A DNA stretch of 64,000 bases from Allolobophora icterica (lineage: Eukaryota > Annelida > Clitellata > Crassiclitellata > Lumbricidae): assembly GCA_963556255.1 (NCBI GenBank), contig OY744606.1, positions 5,723,127-5,787,126 of the forward strand, given 5' to 3'. This document shows, piece after piece, positions 25,846 to 36,419 of this stretch. Each line of letters opens with the position of its first letter. Position 1 is the stretch's first letter. The notes beneath the pieces are model-generated. The model did not search any database. It was given only the letters and a program-made list of their open reading frames with translations, and was not told the DNA's origin. A program made the position numbers and the translations under genes.

Positions 25846-26303
25846 CTATTCAAAGTGGTGTGCGCCACCACAGTAGCGCGCATGCTGCATGCGAGCCCTG
25901 CATGGTGGGGTCTTGCTCGGTAGCAGGATTAAAAATAGGCTTAAATCCATCATAGGCAGGTTGATCCGACTGGGGTACCTCACTGGTGACAGTCGCACCT
26001 TTGACCAGCTCTGCCGGCATGCGGATAATGGTCTCTTCTCAGCAGTTCTGAAAAACCCAGGCCATGTCTTACACAAGCTGCTACTACCTAGAAAACCCTC
26101 TCCTTTTTCTCTCCGACCATGTTCTCACGAGAGGAGCCTGAGCTTTTAAGATAATAATATGATAATAAAGATAATAAAAAAAAATTTCATATGAAGAATG
26201 CTGTATTCTTACTGATTCTGCATATTTTTTGACGTTTTGTGCACCGGAGTGCGGCTACTCAACAACCGGTTTAATAAAGAATAAACTTACTTACTTACTT
26301 ACC
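25846..26303 (+). pseudogene. LINE 3'-end fragment, second LINE family
   Basis: An 86-codon plus-strand frame at 25889-26149 retains SRIKNRLKSIIGRLIRLGYL, ADNGLFSAVLKNPGHVLH and LRPCSHERSLSF. This matches the extreme C-terminal region of a non-LTR retrotransposon clade that ends with a LHPLLP-type motif and a His/Arg-rich tail. A 3' UTR and an (ACTT)n tail (26286-26300) follow. It lacks the endonuclease and polymerase, so it is a dead copy. It interrupts block U of array unit 1: the flanking halves are contiguous in copies U2 and U3. Confidence 0.7.
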
Positions 26304-26859
26304 GCTTGGAGACTCTACCTAGGCTTCTACTCTCCTGCCATTACACCAATGTTTCTGTCAAATTTTGCATTCAAAGGCAACAGGACATATTTACATTTCG
26401 TCGCTGCATGTTGCACCCAAAGTGGGCGGAGTCGAACTGTCATTGCCTTGTCATTCAAATATACGATTTCAGTCCATAAAACCAGTTTCGCCTTATTAGA
26501 GGCCAATCTCTTACTAATAAATATTCATGATTAATGACGTACTGCCTTTGATTATTGTTGTTCGTCGAAGGTCATCTAAAATAATTTTTGCCTACTCCAA
26601 CAGCCTTTTGTTGCCATAAGAAGATGTCGCTAAATTCTGAAACCATCCAAATAAAACAGAGAACTCCGAAAAAACTGTAGTGCCAATGTTACCATGTAGT
26701 GTCAGTCCCAAGACTGGAAAATGAAGTAGGGCGACGTCAACAGACATGGTGCCACAAGATGTCACTAAACATTGCATACAAAGAATACTAAACATTCGAC
26801 CGAATTAATTTGAAAATCACTTCAATTCCAAAATTCAACTTCAATACCTGGTGCTATTA

Positions 26860-28300
26860 TTACTATTACTATACTATTGAACTATTATTACTAGTATGAC
26901 TGTTATTGGTATATCAGGAGAGGCACGATACGGTATTCTCTGCGTTAGAAGACGAGCTCTGTAACCAAATGAAACAGCAGTCCTATATTAAAAAAAGTAG
27001 TTTACTTGTGCCTATATAACATCTGTTGAAGCCGTTTAAAAGGTGTCTAAATAGTGCGCTCCTAACAATCGGCCAAGAAGGATCCAGAACTTAACGACAT
27101 CTTGCGGCAACAAATGTAAGGCCGTTGACTTAGGTAGAAATTATCTTCTTCAAGTTCTCTTCCTTGGCAGGTTCAGACGTCCAAGGTGCCACTCCTATAT
27201 TGATTCTGGGTTTTCTTCTTTAGTTCACTCAGTTCACCATCATCCGTCTAAGTCTTCCTCTAGTTCTCTTTCCCTCCATTTTTCTCTTCATGACAGTTCT
27301 CAGTAGGGAACCCCCTCCTAGCATGTGACCAATCTACTTCCTCTTTTTTCTCTCTTATAGCAGCCACGAGAACTTACCTGTTTCACCTTATACAACATCT
27401 CTTCGCTTGTGTTGTGCTCAATCCGCCTAACTTTTTCCATCCTGCGCAAGACCCGCATTTCCATGCCTGCTGACTATCTTCTTTTCTGATGGTCCATGTT
27501 TCTGATCCGCATAAAAAAACACTTCGTATATCAAACAGCAAAAATTCTGCCTTTTGCATACCGCTTCACCGTGGATTTTTTTCTGGAAGTTATTATGGCA
27601 GTATTATAAATCTTTATAAAACAGTGTTTAAACGTTTTAACGGTGTCTAAACAGTACACGCAAATCCACTTAATACCAGTTGGATCCAGAGTTTAACGAA
27701 ATCTTACGGCAACAAAGGCCACTGACAGCGAAGTTTATTATTTTGGCAAAATTGCCATAATACAAGTCTTGATGCCACTTGGATACCATATCCCATGGAG
27801 GTTAGGATCCTCAGTTTAACGACATCTTATGGCAACATAGGCTACTGACGTCGACAAAGACCTTATGTAGGTATTTACCGCTGTGCATAGCATCGGCTGA
27901 CAACATTTTAAAGCTGTCTTACGATAAATTGCTCATCACTCTAGTTAGTTTTTTGCAGGAATAGCATTGCAACTTCATTTTCTTAGCCTCGGCATATAAG
28001 GGCGGGTGACAATATTTGAATCTGATCATCACCATCTGATATTCCAACAGACAGTGTATAGTCATGGTCGTCTTAACAGATGAGTTGGCTACGTAGAGCA
28101 ACTAGAACAGAAATCCTTAAAAACTCTGCCCTGGGATTTGAACCCACGACCTCTCTGCTGACAGTCCAGTCCGCTAAGCACTAGACCATAGCGCACCTCA
28201 AGAGAATTAGACAATGAATAGGAGTATAATTGTTTTGAAGAGTAGACTTCCGGGTGAATAAACTAAAAGTTTCCGAGACGTTTCTGGCACGAAAGCCACT
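26860..28300 (+). repeat. Decayed array unit 2 (blocks W-P-S)
   Basis: W at 26860-26960 (GTTATTGGTATATCAGGAGA), P at 27030-27560 (TTTAAAAGGTGTCTAAATAG through TCTCAGTAGGGAACCCCCTC) and S at 27900-28210 (tRNA-like SINE words). Blocks R, U and V are absent or unrecognisable. No gene. Confidence 0.6.
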
Positions 28301-28339
28301 GTTACTAAACCCTATAGGTCATTATAAATATATATATAT

Positions 28340-28645
28340 GGTCGGATGATGATGTTTTAAAGGTGTCTAAACGAACGTTGCGTATCCCTTGTATAAGAAC
28401 ATCTGTTGGCTGCCCTGGCTGTTATGACCCTATATATATTTATTCAACAGCATGTATCTCATTCATACGAGTTAGTTTGTGTTTTGAGTGAAACGGGGAG
28501 CATTATATACAAACTAGTCTTATCGACGTTGTTGCCACGAGATCTTTTTAAAACTGTTGGATTCCATTCGTCAGCTTCACTGATTTAATCACAATATTTG
28601 CGACACCGCATCATCGTTACACAGAAACTATACCTTCATTCGATA

Positions 28646-28676
<31 letters not shown>

Positions 28677-28680
28677 CAAT

Positions 28681-28778
<98 letters not shown>

Positions 28779-29330
28779 CAGCAGCCAGAACCAAGGAGAA
28801 ACGGTCATCAGAAAAGCAGAAGAAAGTAACAAACACAATCGAAATACAACAAAGAAAATGATACAACACAGAAAAACACAACAAAGAAATACAACAAAGA
28901 GCTTCACAATTGCGCCAGCGGTCGCTGATGTTACATATGACTTCTTTAAACTTTGCAGCTGCTGCTAAGTACAGGAAGTTCGACTTCAAGGTCTCTGGTA
29001 GTCAAATTTGATGTACTGACTTCTATTGCGCCGTTATCATAATACGCGGACATTAATCGGTGTTCGCTTCATTCAAAGGAGAAGCCAAGTTGAATTCCCA
29101 TTGGTAAGCGAAAGCTCGGCTAGAGTCGATAAATGCTGCAAAATACGAAGTTTTACTTACACACCTTTAAAATAGTTCTGATATACGTTTTAAAAATGGT
29201 ATACATGAACGCAAGCGAACTCCGCCACTGCTAGCATTGAGGTAGTGCCAGTCCCAAGCCTGGAAGAAAGAGGAGGGCGCCGCTAATGATTTCTGTTATC
29301 ACAGTGTCGTTAAACTGAAACTACTACTAC
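28340..29330 (+). repeat. Block X, paralogous to about 62000-63990
   Basis: Shared landmarks in order: GTCGGATGATG-type word with AAAGGTGTCTAAAC; TTCGTCAGCTTCACTG (62 kb copy: TTCGCCAGCTTCACTG); GCGACACCGCATC; then CAGAAGAAAGTAACAAACAC-type and ACAATCGAAATAC stretches; then CAGCTGCTGCTAA and TACAGGAA[GA]TTCGAC. It contains the large AT microsatellite. No gene. Confidence 0.6.
28683..28777. repeat. (AT)n microsatellite
   Basis: About 95 bp of pure AT, preceded by shorter interrupted AT runs from 28642. Confidence 0.97.
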
Positions 29331-29980
29331 GACAACTATACTATGAACATACGCTATATATATTGGGTATATATTATTCATTCTGTAGTAGCCTAAATTA
29401 GGCCAATGGGAGGCATCATGGACTTCTCGGTATGGACCAAAAAACACAATAGAGCTACAAAACCGAAAATGTGACGAAATGTTAAGTAAGTAAGTAAAAT
29501 AGTTAGAAGGAAGCAAAAGTAAATTTCAATAATACATAAGTAAGTAAAATAATTTTGGGAAGCTTTTCATTACGTATACTCTCGTGTTTTAACAACATTG
29601 ATTTGCGAGTTATTTTCAGTACTTCGTTACCTTCATCGCCCGAGTTTTACCCTATACATACATACATACATACAAACATACATACATGCATACATACATA
29701 TATATATATATAGAATATGCAGGTTTGTGATAAAGAAAGCTGCACTAATACACACATCTAGAAATACAGTCACACAAACGCACATACTTACACACATACA
29801 GAAATTAGTACAGACACCATATAATATTATATTATATATACAATTATACATGCATTCGTACATAAATACTTAAGAAACATTTGCATATAGCCTCATAAAC
29901 TCATGCATACATACACAAGATATATACATACAACAAAGATTAAATTAGATTGTATCATAGTATGTTACATACATGCGTTC

Positions 29981-30051
<71 letters not shown>

Positions 30052-30115
30052 AGAAGGGATGCATGAACGGATAGACAGATGGATGGACGAACGGATGGAC
30101 GGATGGATGTATACA
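29331..30115. other. Low-complexity, non-coding
   Basis: Contains GTAAGTAAGTAA repeats (29483-29545), CATACATACATACA repeats (29655-29700), an (AT)n tract at 29984-30049, and GGATGGACGGATGG words. Frames across it are simple-sequence artefacts. Confidence 0.6.
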
Positions 30116-30124
30116 CGTATATAT

Positions 30125-30767
30125 GGTATGCGGACGTTTGGTCAAAGGACGGTTGGTCAACGGACGGTTGATCACGGACGATTGGTCAATGGACGATTGG
30201 TCAAGCGGACTGTTCGTCAAGAGGACGGTTGATCAAGGGTCCTTTCGTCAAGAGGACGGTTGATCAAAAAATCGGTCGGTTCGTCTGTCTAGGGATAATT
30301 AGTGGTCGTCCGTTTAAAAGGGTATCGTATATCTGTGCCAGTGCAGTTGTTTGTACTGATAAGAGAACTGACATATTTTAAAAGCGTCTAAAATTCACGT
30401 ATATCGTATCACTCCATATTTGTTTTATTTGTGTATGGGCTACGCTTTGCGAAGTTTTCATTGCTGTGCATGTAAAGATGTCTGGTTTTGTAATGGCTTA
30501 ATTGGTCGGTCGGTTCGTCTGTCTAGGGGTAATTAGTGATCGTCGATTTCTCTTATCAGTGGTTTGTACTGATAAGAGAGCTACCATATTTTAAAAGCGT
30601 CTCTAATATCAAAAATTTAAATTTTTGATCAACCGTCCTCTTGACGAAAGGACCCTTGATCAACCGTCCTCTTGACGAACAGTCCGCTTGATCAATCGTC
30701 CGTTGACCAATCGTCCGTGACCAATCGTCCGTTGACCAATCGTCCGTTGACCAAACGTCCTAGAACC
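30125..30767. mobile_element. Foldback element with ~145-bp inverted repeats and 9-bp target duplication
   Basis: Long inverted repeats at 30125-30267 and 30627-30767 are built from short tandem words such as GGACGGTTGATCAA and GGACGATTGGTCAA. The outer ends GGTATGCGGACG and CGTCCTAGAACC pair imperfectly. A 9-bp direct duplication CGTATATAT flanks it (30116-30124, 30768-30776). The TA-rich site makes chance similarity possible. A 9-bp duplication with long repetitive ends suggests a Mutator-like or foldback family. No transposase frame. Confidence 0.7.
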
Positions 30768-30797
30768 CGTATATATATGTGGATGGATAGATTAAAG

Positions 30798-32046
30798 CAG
30801 CGGTTCTCAACCTTTTTAGTGACGCGACCCCTTGATAATATTTCCAAAGTTTGGCGACCCCCAACAATAAAATTGAGTGGGTTGCTCCCTTCACCGCGTT
30901 TTTGCTACCATTGTTATGCATTTCACTTCTCATCATTTGATGATCTAAAGGCCTACAAATAGTGCATTATAGCATAAAAAATCATTAACCAAAAAATTGT
31001 ATTTTTTTTGTAATAATTTCGAAAAATTTAAAAGTAAAATTTAGTAAATTGAATGTTTAGTTAAATATTTATTGTGTATTGCACTATGACTGTACAATTA
31101 AGAGTTACAAATGTCAATGGCAGCTGCTAAATATAAAGTTTAGGGCCTAAACATTTCTTAAGAATCAAGAAGAAAACAAAGCTACAGAAGGTCAACAGTA
31201 ATATTATTATTTTAGTTATAACTAAAAAAGATGGAGTTTCGCAATCCAAAGAAGAGCGTCAACATGTAGGCCTACGCGATTTTATATAACGACCGTATAG
31301 GGCTATGGCACCGACCCTGCTCATAATTCAATGAATTGATCGGGTGAGATCCTTCACCACTACAACCCGTTCGAATAGGCTTCACGCTATTTAAGGTCCC
31401 CGTGTTGGGATCGTGCTAGCCCGAACTTTAAATCTCTTAAAATTAATAAGGTATACCCAGTGGCGACGATCTTGTTTGACAGGGGACATTCTTGAACTGA
31501 TCTGGTCAAAAAAGAGTTTTGAACTGATCTGGTCAAAAAAGAGGTAAAACATTTATCGCCGTGAACTGATCTGGTAAAAAAAGTAAAAAAATTTTATGAC
31601 CTTTCTGGGGGTTTCTCCAAAAAGTGGAGGTCCGATGCATGGCGTGTCCCCCCACTGTTAAAGGTGGGGTCTTGTCCCCATCGACCCCCATGATCCGCCG
31701 CCCATGGGTATACCTTCGGAAAGCGAACCGCACGCTGACTTTCACAGAGTAATATGGGACGCATCCTACGCTGTTACCGATGTTGCTAACTGGGCTAGCA
31801 TTAGCTTACTGGGCTAGTAGTTCAATAAGAACGCGGAGCTTAATTGCTTCTTTCTTGCCAGATCAGAAATTTTTTGGGGTAGTCTTTGCAAGTGTGCAAC
31901 GCAAAAATCATAATTATTACATAAAATATTAAGAAACTACGCTGACAATATTTTTTTAAAACAAATTTCTGAAACTACCAAGCGACCCCTGGGAAATCGT
32001 AAGGCGACCCCCGTGGGGGTCGCGACCCACAGGTTGAGAACCGCTG
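30798..32046. mobile_element. Non-autonomous hAT-type element (Charlie-like ends)
   Basis: Ends CAGCGGTTCTCAACC and GGTTGAGAACCGCTG are inverted repeats followed by GCGACCCC-type words. This end type is widespread among animal hAT elements. An exact 8-bp duplication GATTAAAG flanks it (30790-30797, 32047-32054). The 1249-bp interior has two direct copies of TTGAACTGATCTGGTCAAAA at about 31492 and 31520 but no transposase frame. Confidence 0.92.
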
Positions 32047-32054
32047 GATTAAAG

Positions 32055-32409
32055 GATGGATACAAATAGGTGCAGGTGTGCATGATCAATGGTTGGGTGA
32101 ATGAACATGGATGGAAAGACAACGGTTACCGACGACATTTTTTCCATCAAAGGCCGTTCACGTCGATTGGAAAAAGGTTTAACAGCCCTTGTTGCAACTG
32201 AGTCTGCCTTGCAATGTACAGTAACCATACTTTCCATTCAAGAGCGACAGCTCACACCTATACCAGAGTCATTGACCTCGAGGTCACCTCTTAAATTCAC
32301 AGTTATTCTAAAGTGTACCTTTCTTATTCCAAGGTTTGACGTCATCATATGACATTGAAGGTCGTTGTCGACAATTTGAAAGCGTATACAACGCGGGTTT
32401 CCGGAGTTT
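32055..32409. other. Non-coding, no gene seen
   Basis: Repeat-derived DNA containing AAAGGCCGTTCACGTCGATTG, a decayed dispersed module. Nothing else recognised. Confidence 0.4.
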
Positions 32410-32900
32410 AGGCCGTCGACGTCGACAGAAATTATTTCGAATAGTTCTCACCGTTTGCCTGGCATAATACAGCCTTGCATACAATGCAAAGAAAGATCCA
32501 ATTTAAAGACGTCAAAACAGAACTTGACAATGTCAAAATATTCAAAATACAGTTGCAATGTCGATGATACATGTATTTTGATAAGATGGTATTTGATGTA
32601 AAATTGCAATATTTTTCCACAATATTTATACACAAGAAATTTCAAATGTAAAAAGGATTCTTGATGAACAATTCTGAATCTGGTTATTAAAAGTTTAAAA
32701 CAGCTTCAATTGCAAATTCCAAATGCATGTAATCATGTCATGATACTCTTATTGTACTTTTGAATTTTCAAGAAGTTATCAGTCAATATTATCAAAAAAT
32801 ATTAGAGAAATATATACAAACCCTGAAACACAGTAGTGCTTTATTATATGAGCAGTTTAATAAATATCTAATTCACACAAGTTTTTCCTTAACAATAGGA
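32410..32900. repeat. Diverged repeat copy paralogous to about 2730-3230
   Basis: Carries GTCGACAGAAATTATTTCGA, AGTTCTCACCGTTTG, GTCAAAACAGAACTTGACAA and TTTTGAATTTTCAAGAAGTT in the same order as the 2.7-3.2 kb copy. Non-coding. Confidence 0.6.
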
Positions 32901-33466
32901 TTGATGTCTGTAGACTTGAATCTGTAAGTAGCCCATACTCTGCAAGTTCTTACCGTTGATTTCAGATTTATGTATAATACATATATCTCTGAGTAAATTG
33001 AAAACATGTTCCCTTAATAACAAACCATTTCAGGATCAAACATAGAAAAGGAAAGGTATTAATGCAATGCAAATGTGTTTCATAAAAAGTCTGCACAATA
33101 TACTTTAAAACCGCGAAATTGATAGACTGCTCAACTACTACATTTGGCCTATATATCACAATCAGTCTAGTTTCAGTTTCTTATAATAGGCCCCATTGAA
33201 GTATAATTAAGGCATCCTTTATTTATACTTCCCAATATAATTCAAAACATTTACTTTGGAAGCAATGTTATCATTAAAGTATAATATCAGTAGTATTACT
33301 GAAATAAACTGCGTATAAACTCTGCGAAGCACGGTAGCCGATTGGTTAGACTGCTCTATTTAGACATCTTTAAAACTTGGTGCTTGGTTTCAAAATCGAT
33401 GGTTCAAGTGAATTATTGACGGATTTGATAAATATATAGCGTCTGGAAACGCAGATTTAAAGGTGT
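32901..33466. other. Non-coding, no gene seen
   Basis: AT-rich DNA with reverse and forward copies of the AGGTGTCTAAA motif near 33358 and 33461. Confidence 0.4.
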
Positions 33467-33474
33467 CTAAACAG

Positions 33475-33652
33475 CAGGCACGTAACTAGGATTTTTCGTT
33501 TGGGGGGCTTAAACCTTGAACATGGCAACATTTATACAGTGTTCATACGAATTTTAGCCGTAAGCATACAACGGCTTGACTTGTTTGGGGGGGCTTCAAC
33601 TTCGTTTGGGGGAGCTTAAGCCCCCCCAAGCCCAACGCTAGTTACGTCCCTG
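33475..33652. mobile_element. Short hAT-type MITE
   Basis: 178 bp with ends CAGGCACGTAACTAGG and CTAGTTACGTCCCTG and G/C-rich GGGGGGCTTAA words. An exact 8-bp duplication CTAAACAG flanks it (33467-33474, 33653-33660). It inserted inside a copy of the AAAGGTGTCTAAACAG dispersed motif. Confidence 0.88.
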
Positions 33653-33660
33653 CTAAACAG

Positions 33661-34310
33661 CGAATTTAGAAAAAGTATACGGGCAGCAACCGATGGTCCA
33701 CCAAAGACCTCTTATTTCTTCCAGAGGAGTTTGGTTTCAAGCACGAAACGTCACTTGCCGTTTTGGAAACTGAGACCGAAACTGGCGCGGACGAATTGCA
33801 GTGGCGGAGTTAAAAATTACCCATAAACGTAACGGTAAAGGTAACGTTTAGTTCAGAATTGAAGCGTTTAAAAGATGTCCAAAACTCAATATGGCCATTC
33901 GTGTAGGTTTTAGCGACATCTTCAGCTATGTCCTTTGACGTTGACCTTGCTTACGCTTTCAAACATTCATTCATTTGTTCAAAGCATAAGGTATATGGCA
34001 TAAGTTTGCCATCAGCGTTCGAGACAGCTAAAAGATGTTACAGAACACAGAATAAAGAAACCTTCTCTGTAGACACCTTTATAACGTTTCCTGCGGATGT
34101 TATACAAATGCAATTCATGACCTAAATCGATGAATAGATGATCCCTCTGTCCTTGAAAACGTACTGTAAGTTCAATGTCAAAGAGCATTTCCAAAGCATC
34201 CGTTGCTTATTCGAAGTGCCCGTACATTTGGAGTCTTCTAGTTTCGACCATCTCCAGACTGGGGTCTGTCCCTTGCGCCTGAAAGCTTCTGCATTTGCGA
34301 TGTGCGTAGC
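33661..34310. other. Non-coding, no gene seen
   Basis: Contains a GTTTAAAAGATGTCCAAAAC motif near 33866 and a reverse GTAGACACCTTTATAACG near 34069. Short frames have no domain. Confidence 0.4.
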
Positions 34311-34318
34311 ACATGGAA

Positions 34319-35308
34319 TATACCCCGTGATCGATCGAGTCGAACTGCTACGATCGACTTGGCTCGGCCGACGATCGACTCGATCGACTTTGTCGACTAG
34401 TCGACCTCTCGTCGACTCGATCGACTTGGCAAATAAACGATCGACTTGGTCGACTTTGTCGACTTGGACTGTATCTCTTGGCCATGGGCCCGGGAGCCAT
34501 GGCGCCAAAGATGCCAATGCTCACACAAGTTTGGCTCTGTAGCGCCGAGGCAGAAGCATGCTCAATGATTGCTCACACAACTTTTGGCTGGCGCTTTGTA
34601 TTTGATGCTTGCTAAAGTAGTTATTGCTACAGACGCGTTTCATTTCATGAATATGTGGGCCATGTATAATAAACTTTTCCACTGATTGTAAGAAATTACA
34701 AAATATTCTTATTGGTTATATTGGATATAATGTATAGGCCCTACTTCTTTCCATCTTAGGTCTGTAGCCTACTTGGCTGAGGTTAGCTCACGCAACTTTT
34801 AAGCACTTTCCGAGCCACTGCTCTTGGCCAAAATCGAAGCATTCAGTCGGTCCTAAGTCCTAACATACAGACATTCGAACGTTTTGAGATCGTCGTTATA
34901 ACTGACTACAGAGCTGAAATTTTCTGAAACTTGCGCATTTTAAACGCATCTTAATCTTTCCATTTTCACCGTTAAACTGTGAAAAAAGTATCTGCAGCGT
35001 CCACTATACGAAATCACCATAAGGCTCATAATTTGCACTGAACTTCAAATCAGGTTAATACGGTAGTTGTGCGTTTACTAAGCATTACGACATCACATCA
35101 TGTGGGTCATTTTGTGAAGTAGCCGCAAAAACTAGTAAGAAAATATTTCATAGTCGAGTCGAGTCGAGGAAACAACGATCGACTCGACTTGTCAAAATAT
35201 ATGATCTACTCGACTTGCAAGTCGATCGAGTCGACGATTTTTCGACCGACTCGACTTGGCAGAGTTTCGATCGACTTGATCGACTGACTCGATCGATCAC
35301 GGGGTATA
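34319..35308. mobile_element. MITE-like element with GATCGACT subterminal repeats
   Basis: Inverted ends TATACCCCGTGATCGATCGA and complement are flanked by an exact 8-bp duplication ACATGGAA (34311-34318, 35309-35316). About 150 bp at each end are packed with GATCGACTTG and GTCGACTCGATCGAC words, giving heavy secondary-structure potential. The interior is AT-rich and non-coding. The 8-bp duplication fits hAT or P-like transposition; the superfamily is not settled. Confidence 0.88.
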
Positions 35309-35316
35309 ACATGGAA

Positions 35317-35852
35317 GTCGCAGGTTTCTCCTAGGGCAGAGACTGTTGGAAGGTTTTCAGCTTCTTCCTCAGAGCCTTGTTAGCATCCAGATCTAAGCCC
35401 CGTAAAGGAGCACAGGTATTATGTACGATGCAAGCAGGCGTAATTTGGTGTGGCATCTATGTAGACCAGCGCTTCCCAAACTGTGGGTGATGACCTTGAT
35501 TTCTGGTGGATCGCGAATAGGTTTTGAAAATAATGTGATTTTTGTTCAATTATATAAAAATGACATCTTTTAAACGTTGTTAACGGCTGTTATATAACTA
35601 TGGCAAATTTGTCTGAAATGTCCCTTCAACATTTTAATTCTTTTAAAACTAAGGGCAGACTCATTCGGGAGATGCCTAGACTTCTAGAAGAACTATTCTC
35701 AACGGCAAGAGATAAATTAAGCTATTTTACTACCCTTCCAAGTCCTACCTGCACCTCATCGTGGTGGAAGGATGAACAGCCAAGTAGGAGAATGCCTAGT
35801 GGGGTTATGCCATCAGTGGTGAGTGCTTCGGCCGAGGAATAACCTCCCTCTC
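35317..35852. other. Non-coding with a possible lone hAT-like end
   Basis: CAGCGCTTCCCAAACTGTGG at about 35467 resembles a hAT terminal repeat, but I found no partner end. An 80-codon frame at 35600-35842 has no recognisable domain and lies in repeat-rich DNA. Confidence 0.35.
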
Positions 35853-36000
35853 TCCCTTCGCTCTCTCCCTATAGAGACCTCTCAGGTACTTTCTATGGCC
35901 TTCTTAAGACCTTTCTCTTTGACCGGGCCTGGGTCGGGAGCGCCACTGAGTAGATTTCTTGAAGGGGCGCTATCGAAGTTCATTATAGATAGATAGATAG
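35853..36000 (+). pseudogene. CR1-like LINE 3'-end fragment
   Basis: One frame encodes the last ~20 residues of the LINE (LLKTFLFDRAWVGSATE then stop). It is followed by TTGAAGGGGCGCTATCGAAG and a (GATA)n tail at 35986-36000. This matches the C-terminus and 3' tail of the LINE at 3496-6649, so it is a severely 5'-truncated copy. Confidence 0.75.
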
Positions 36001-36410
36001 AACCTACTGCATCACCCGAGGTGGACAGACTCACCAGAAACTCCGAAAACAGCTGGCCAACGCAGGCGGCAGGTGTTGGAGGGACACCTGATGGCGAGCG
36101 AGGCCTAGTGCTTGGCCCACCGGCTTCCCTACCCAGCTTCCCTACCCAGCCACAAGTGTTTTGGCTACTGTAAGTAAGTAAGTAAATGAGTATTTTCTTT
36201 ATTTAACCGGTTGCAACAGATTAGCACTCCAGTCATGCATAAAAAATACAATACGCAATACAACAGTTAAAAAAACAGCATCACAATCAATAGGAGTATA
36301 CAGTATTCTCGCAATGAAATTTGTTCTCGTTATATTGTCCAGACCCCATGCAGAGGAGTAAGCACTCTTTCGTGATACCGAGGTGGGAGAACATAATTTT
36401 TATGGTTTCT
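36001..36410. other. Non-coding, no gene seen
   Basis: Includes AAGTAAGTAAGTAAATGAGT at about 36172 and unrecognised DNA. Confidence 0.4.
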
Positions 36411-36419
36411 TGGTTTTCT

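Larger units (their letters stand above)
21700..26850 (+). repeat. Decayed array unit 1 (blocks W-P-S-R-U-V)
   Basis: Block order with landmarks: W about 21700-22020 (TCGGTATATCAGGGGAGGCA); P 23403-24110 (GTTTAAAAGGTGTCC to CTTTCGTTTCAT); S 24115-24655 (tRNA-like SINE pieces); R 24660-25300 (ACAGCAGACCAGCTTAGTG); U 25360-26560 (AAAGGTGTCTAAAGAG to AATATTCATGATTAATGACG); V 26565-26800 (GCCATAAGAAGATGTCGCTA). The same blocks recur in the same order in units 3 and 4, so they derive from duplication of a unit of roughly 2.3-3.4 kb. A mariner interrupts W/P and a LINE fragment interrupts U. No host gene seen. Confidence 0.65.

Noticed and set aside
30125..30767. CRISPR-like array
   Set aside because: The short repeats are variable, arranged as inverted arms with a target duplication, and lie in an animal genome. 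This is a foldback transposon.
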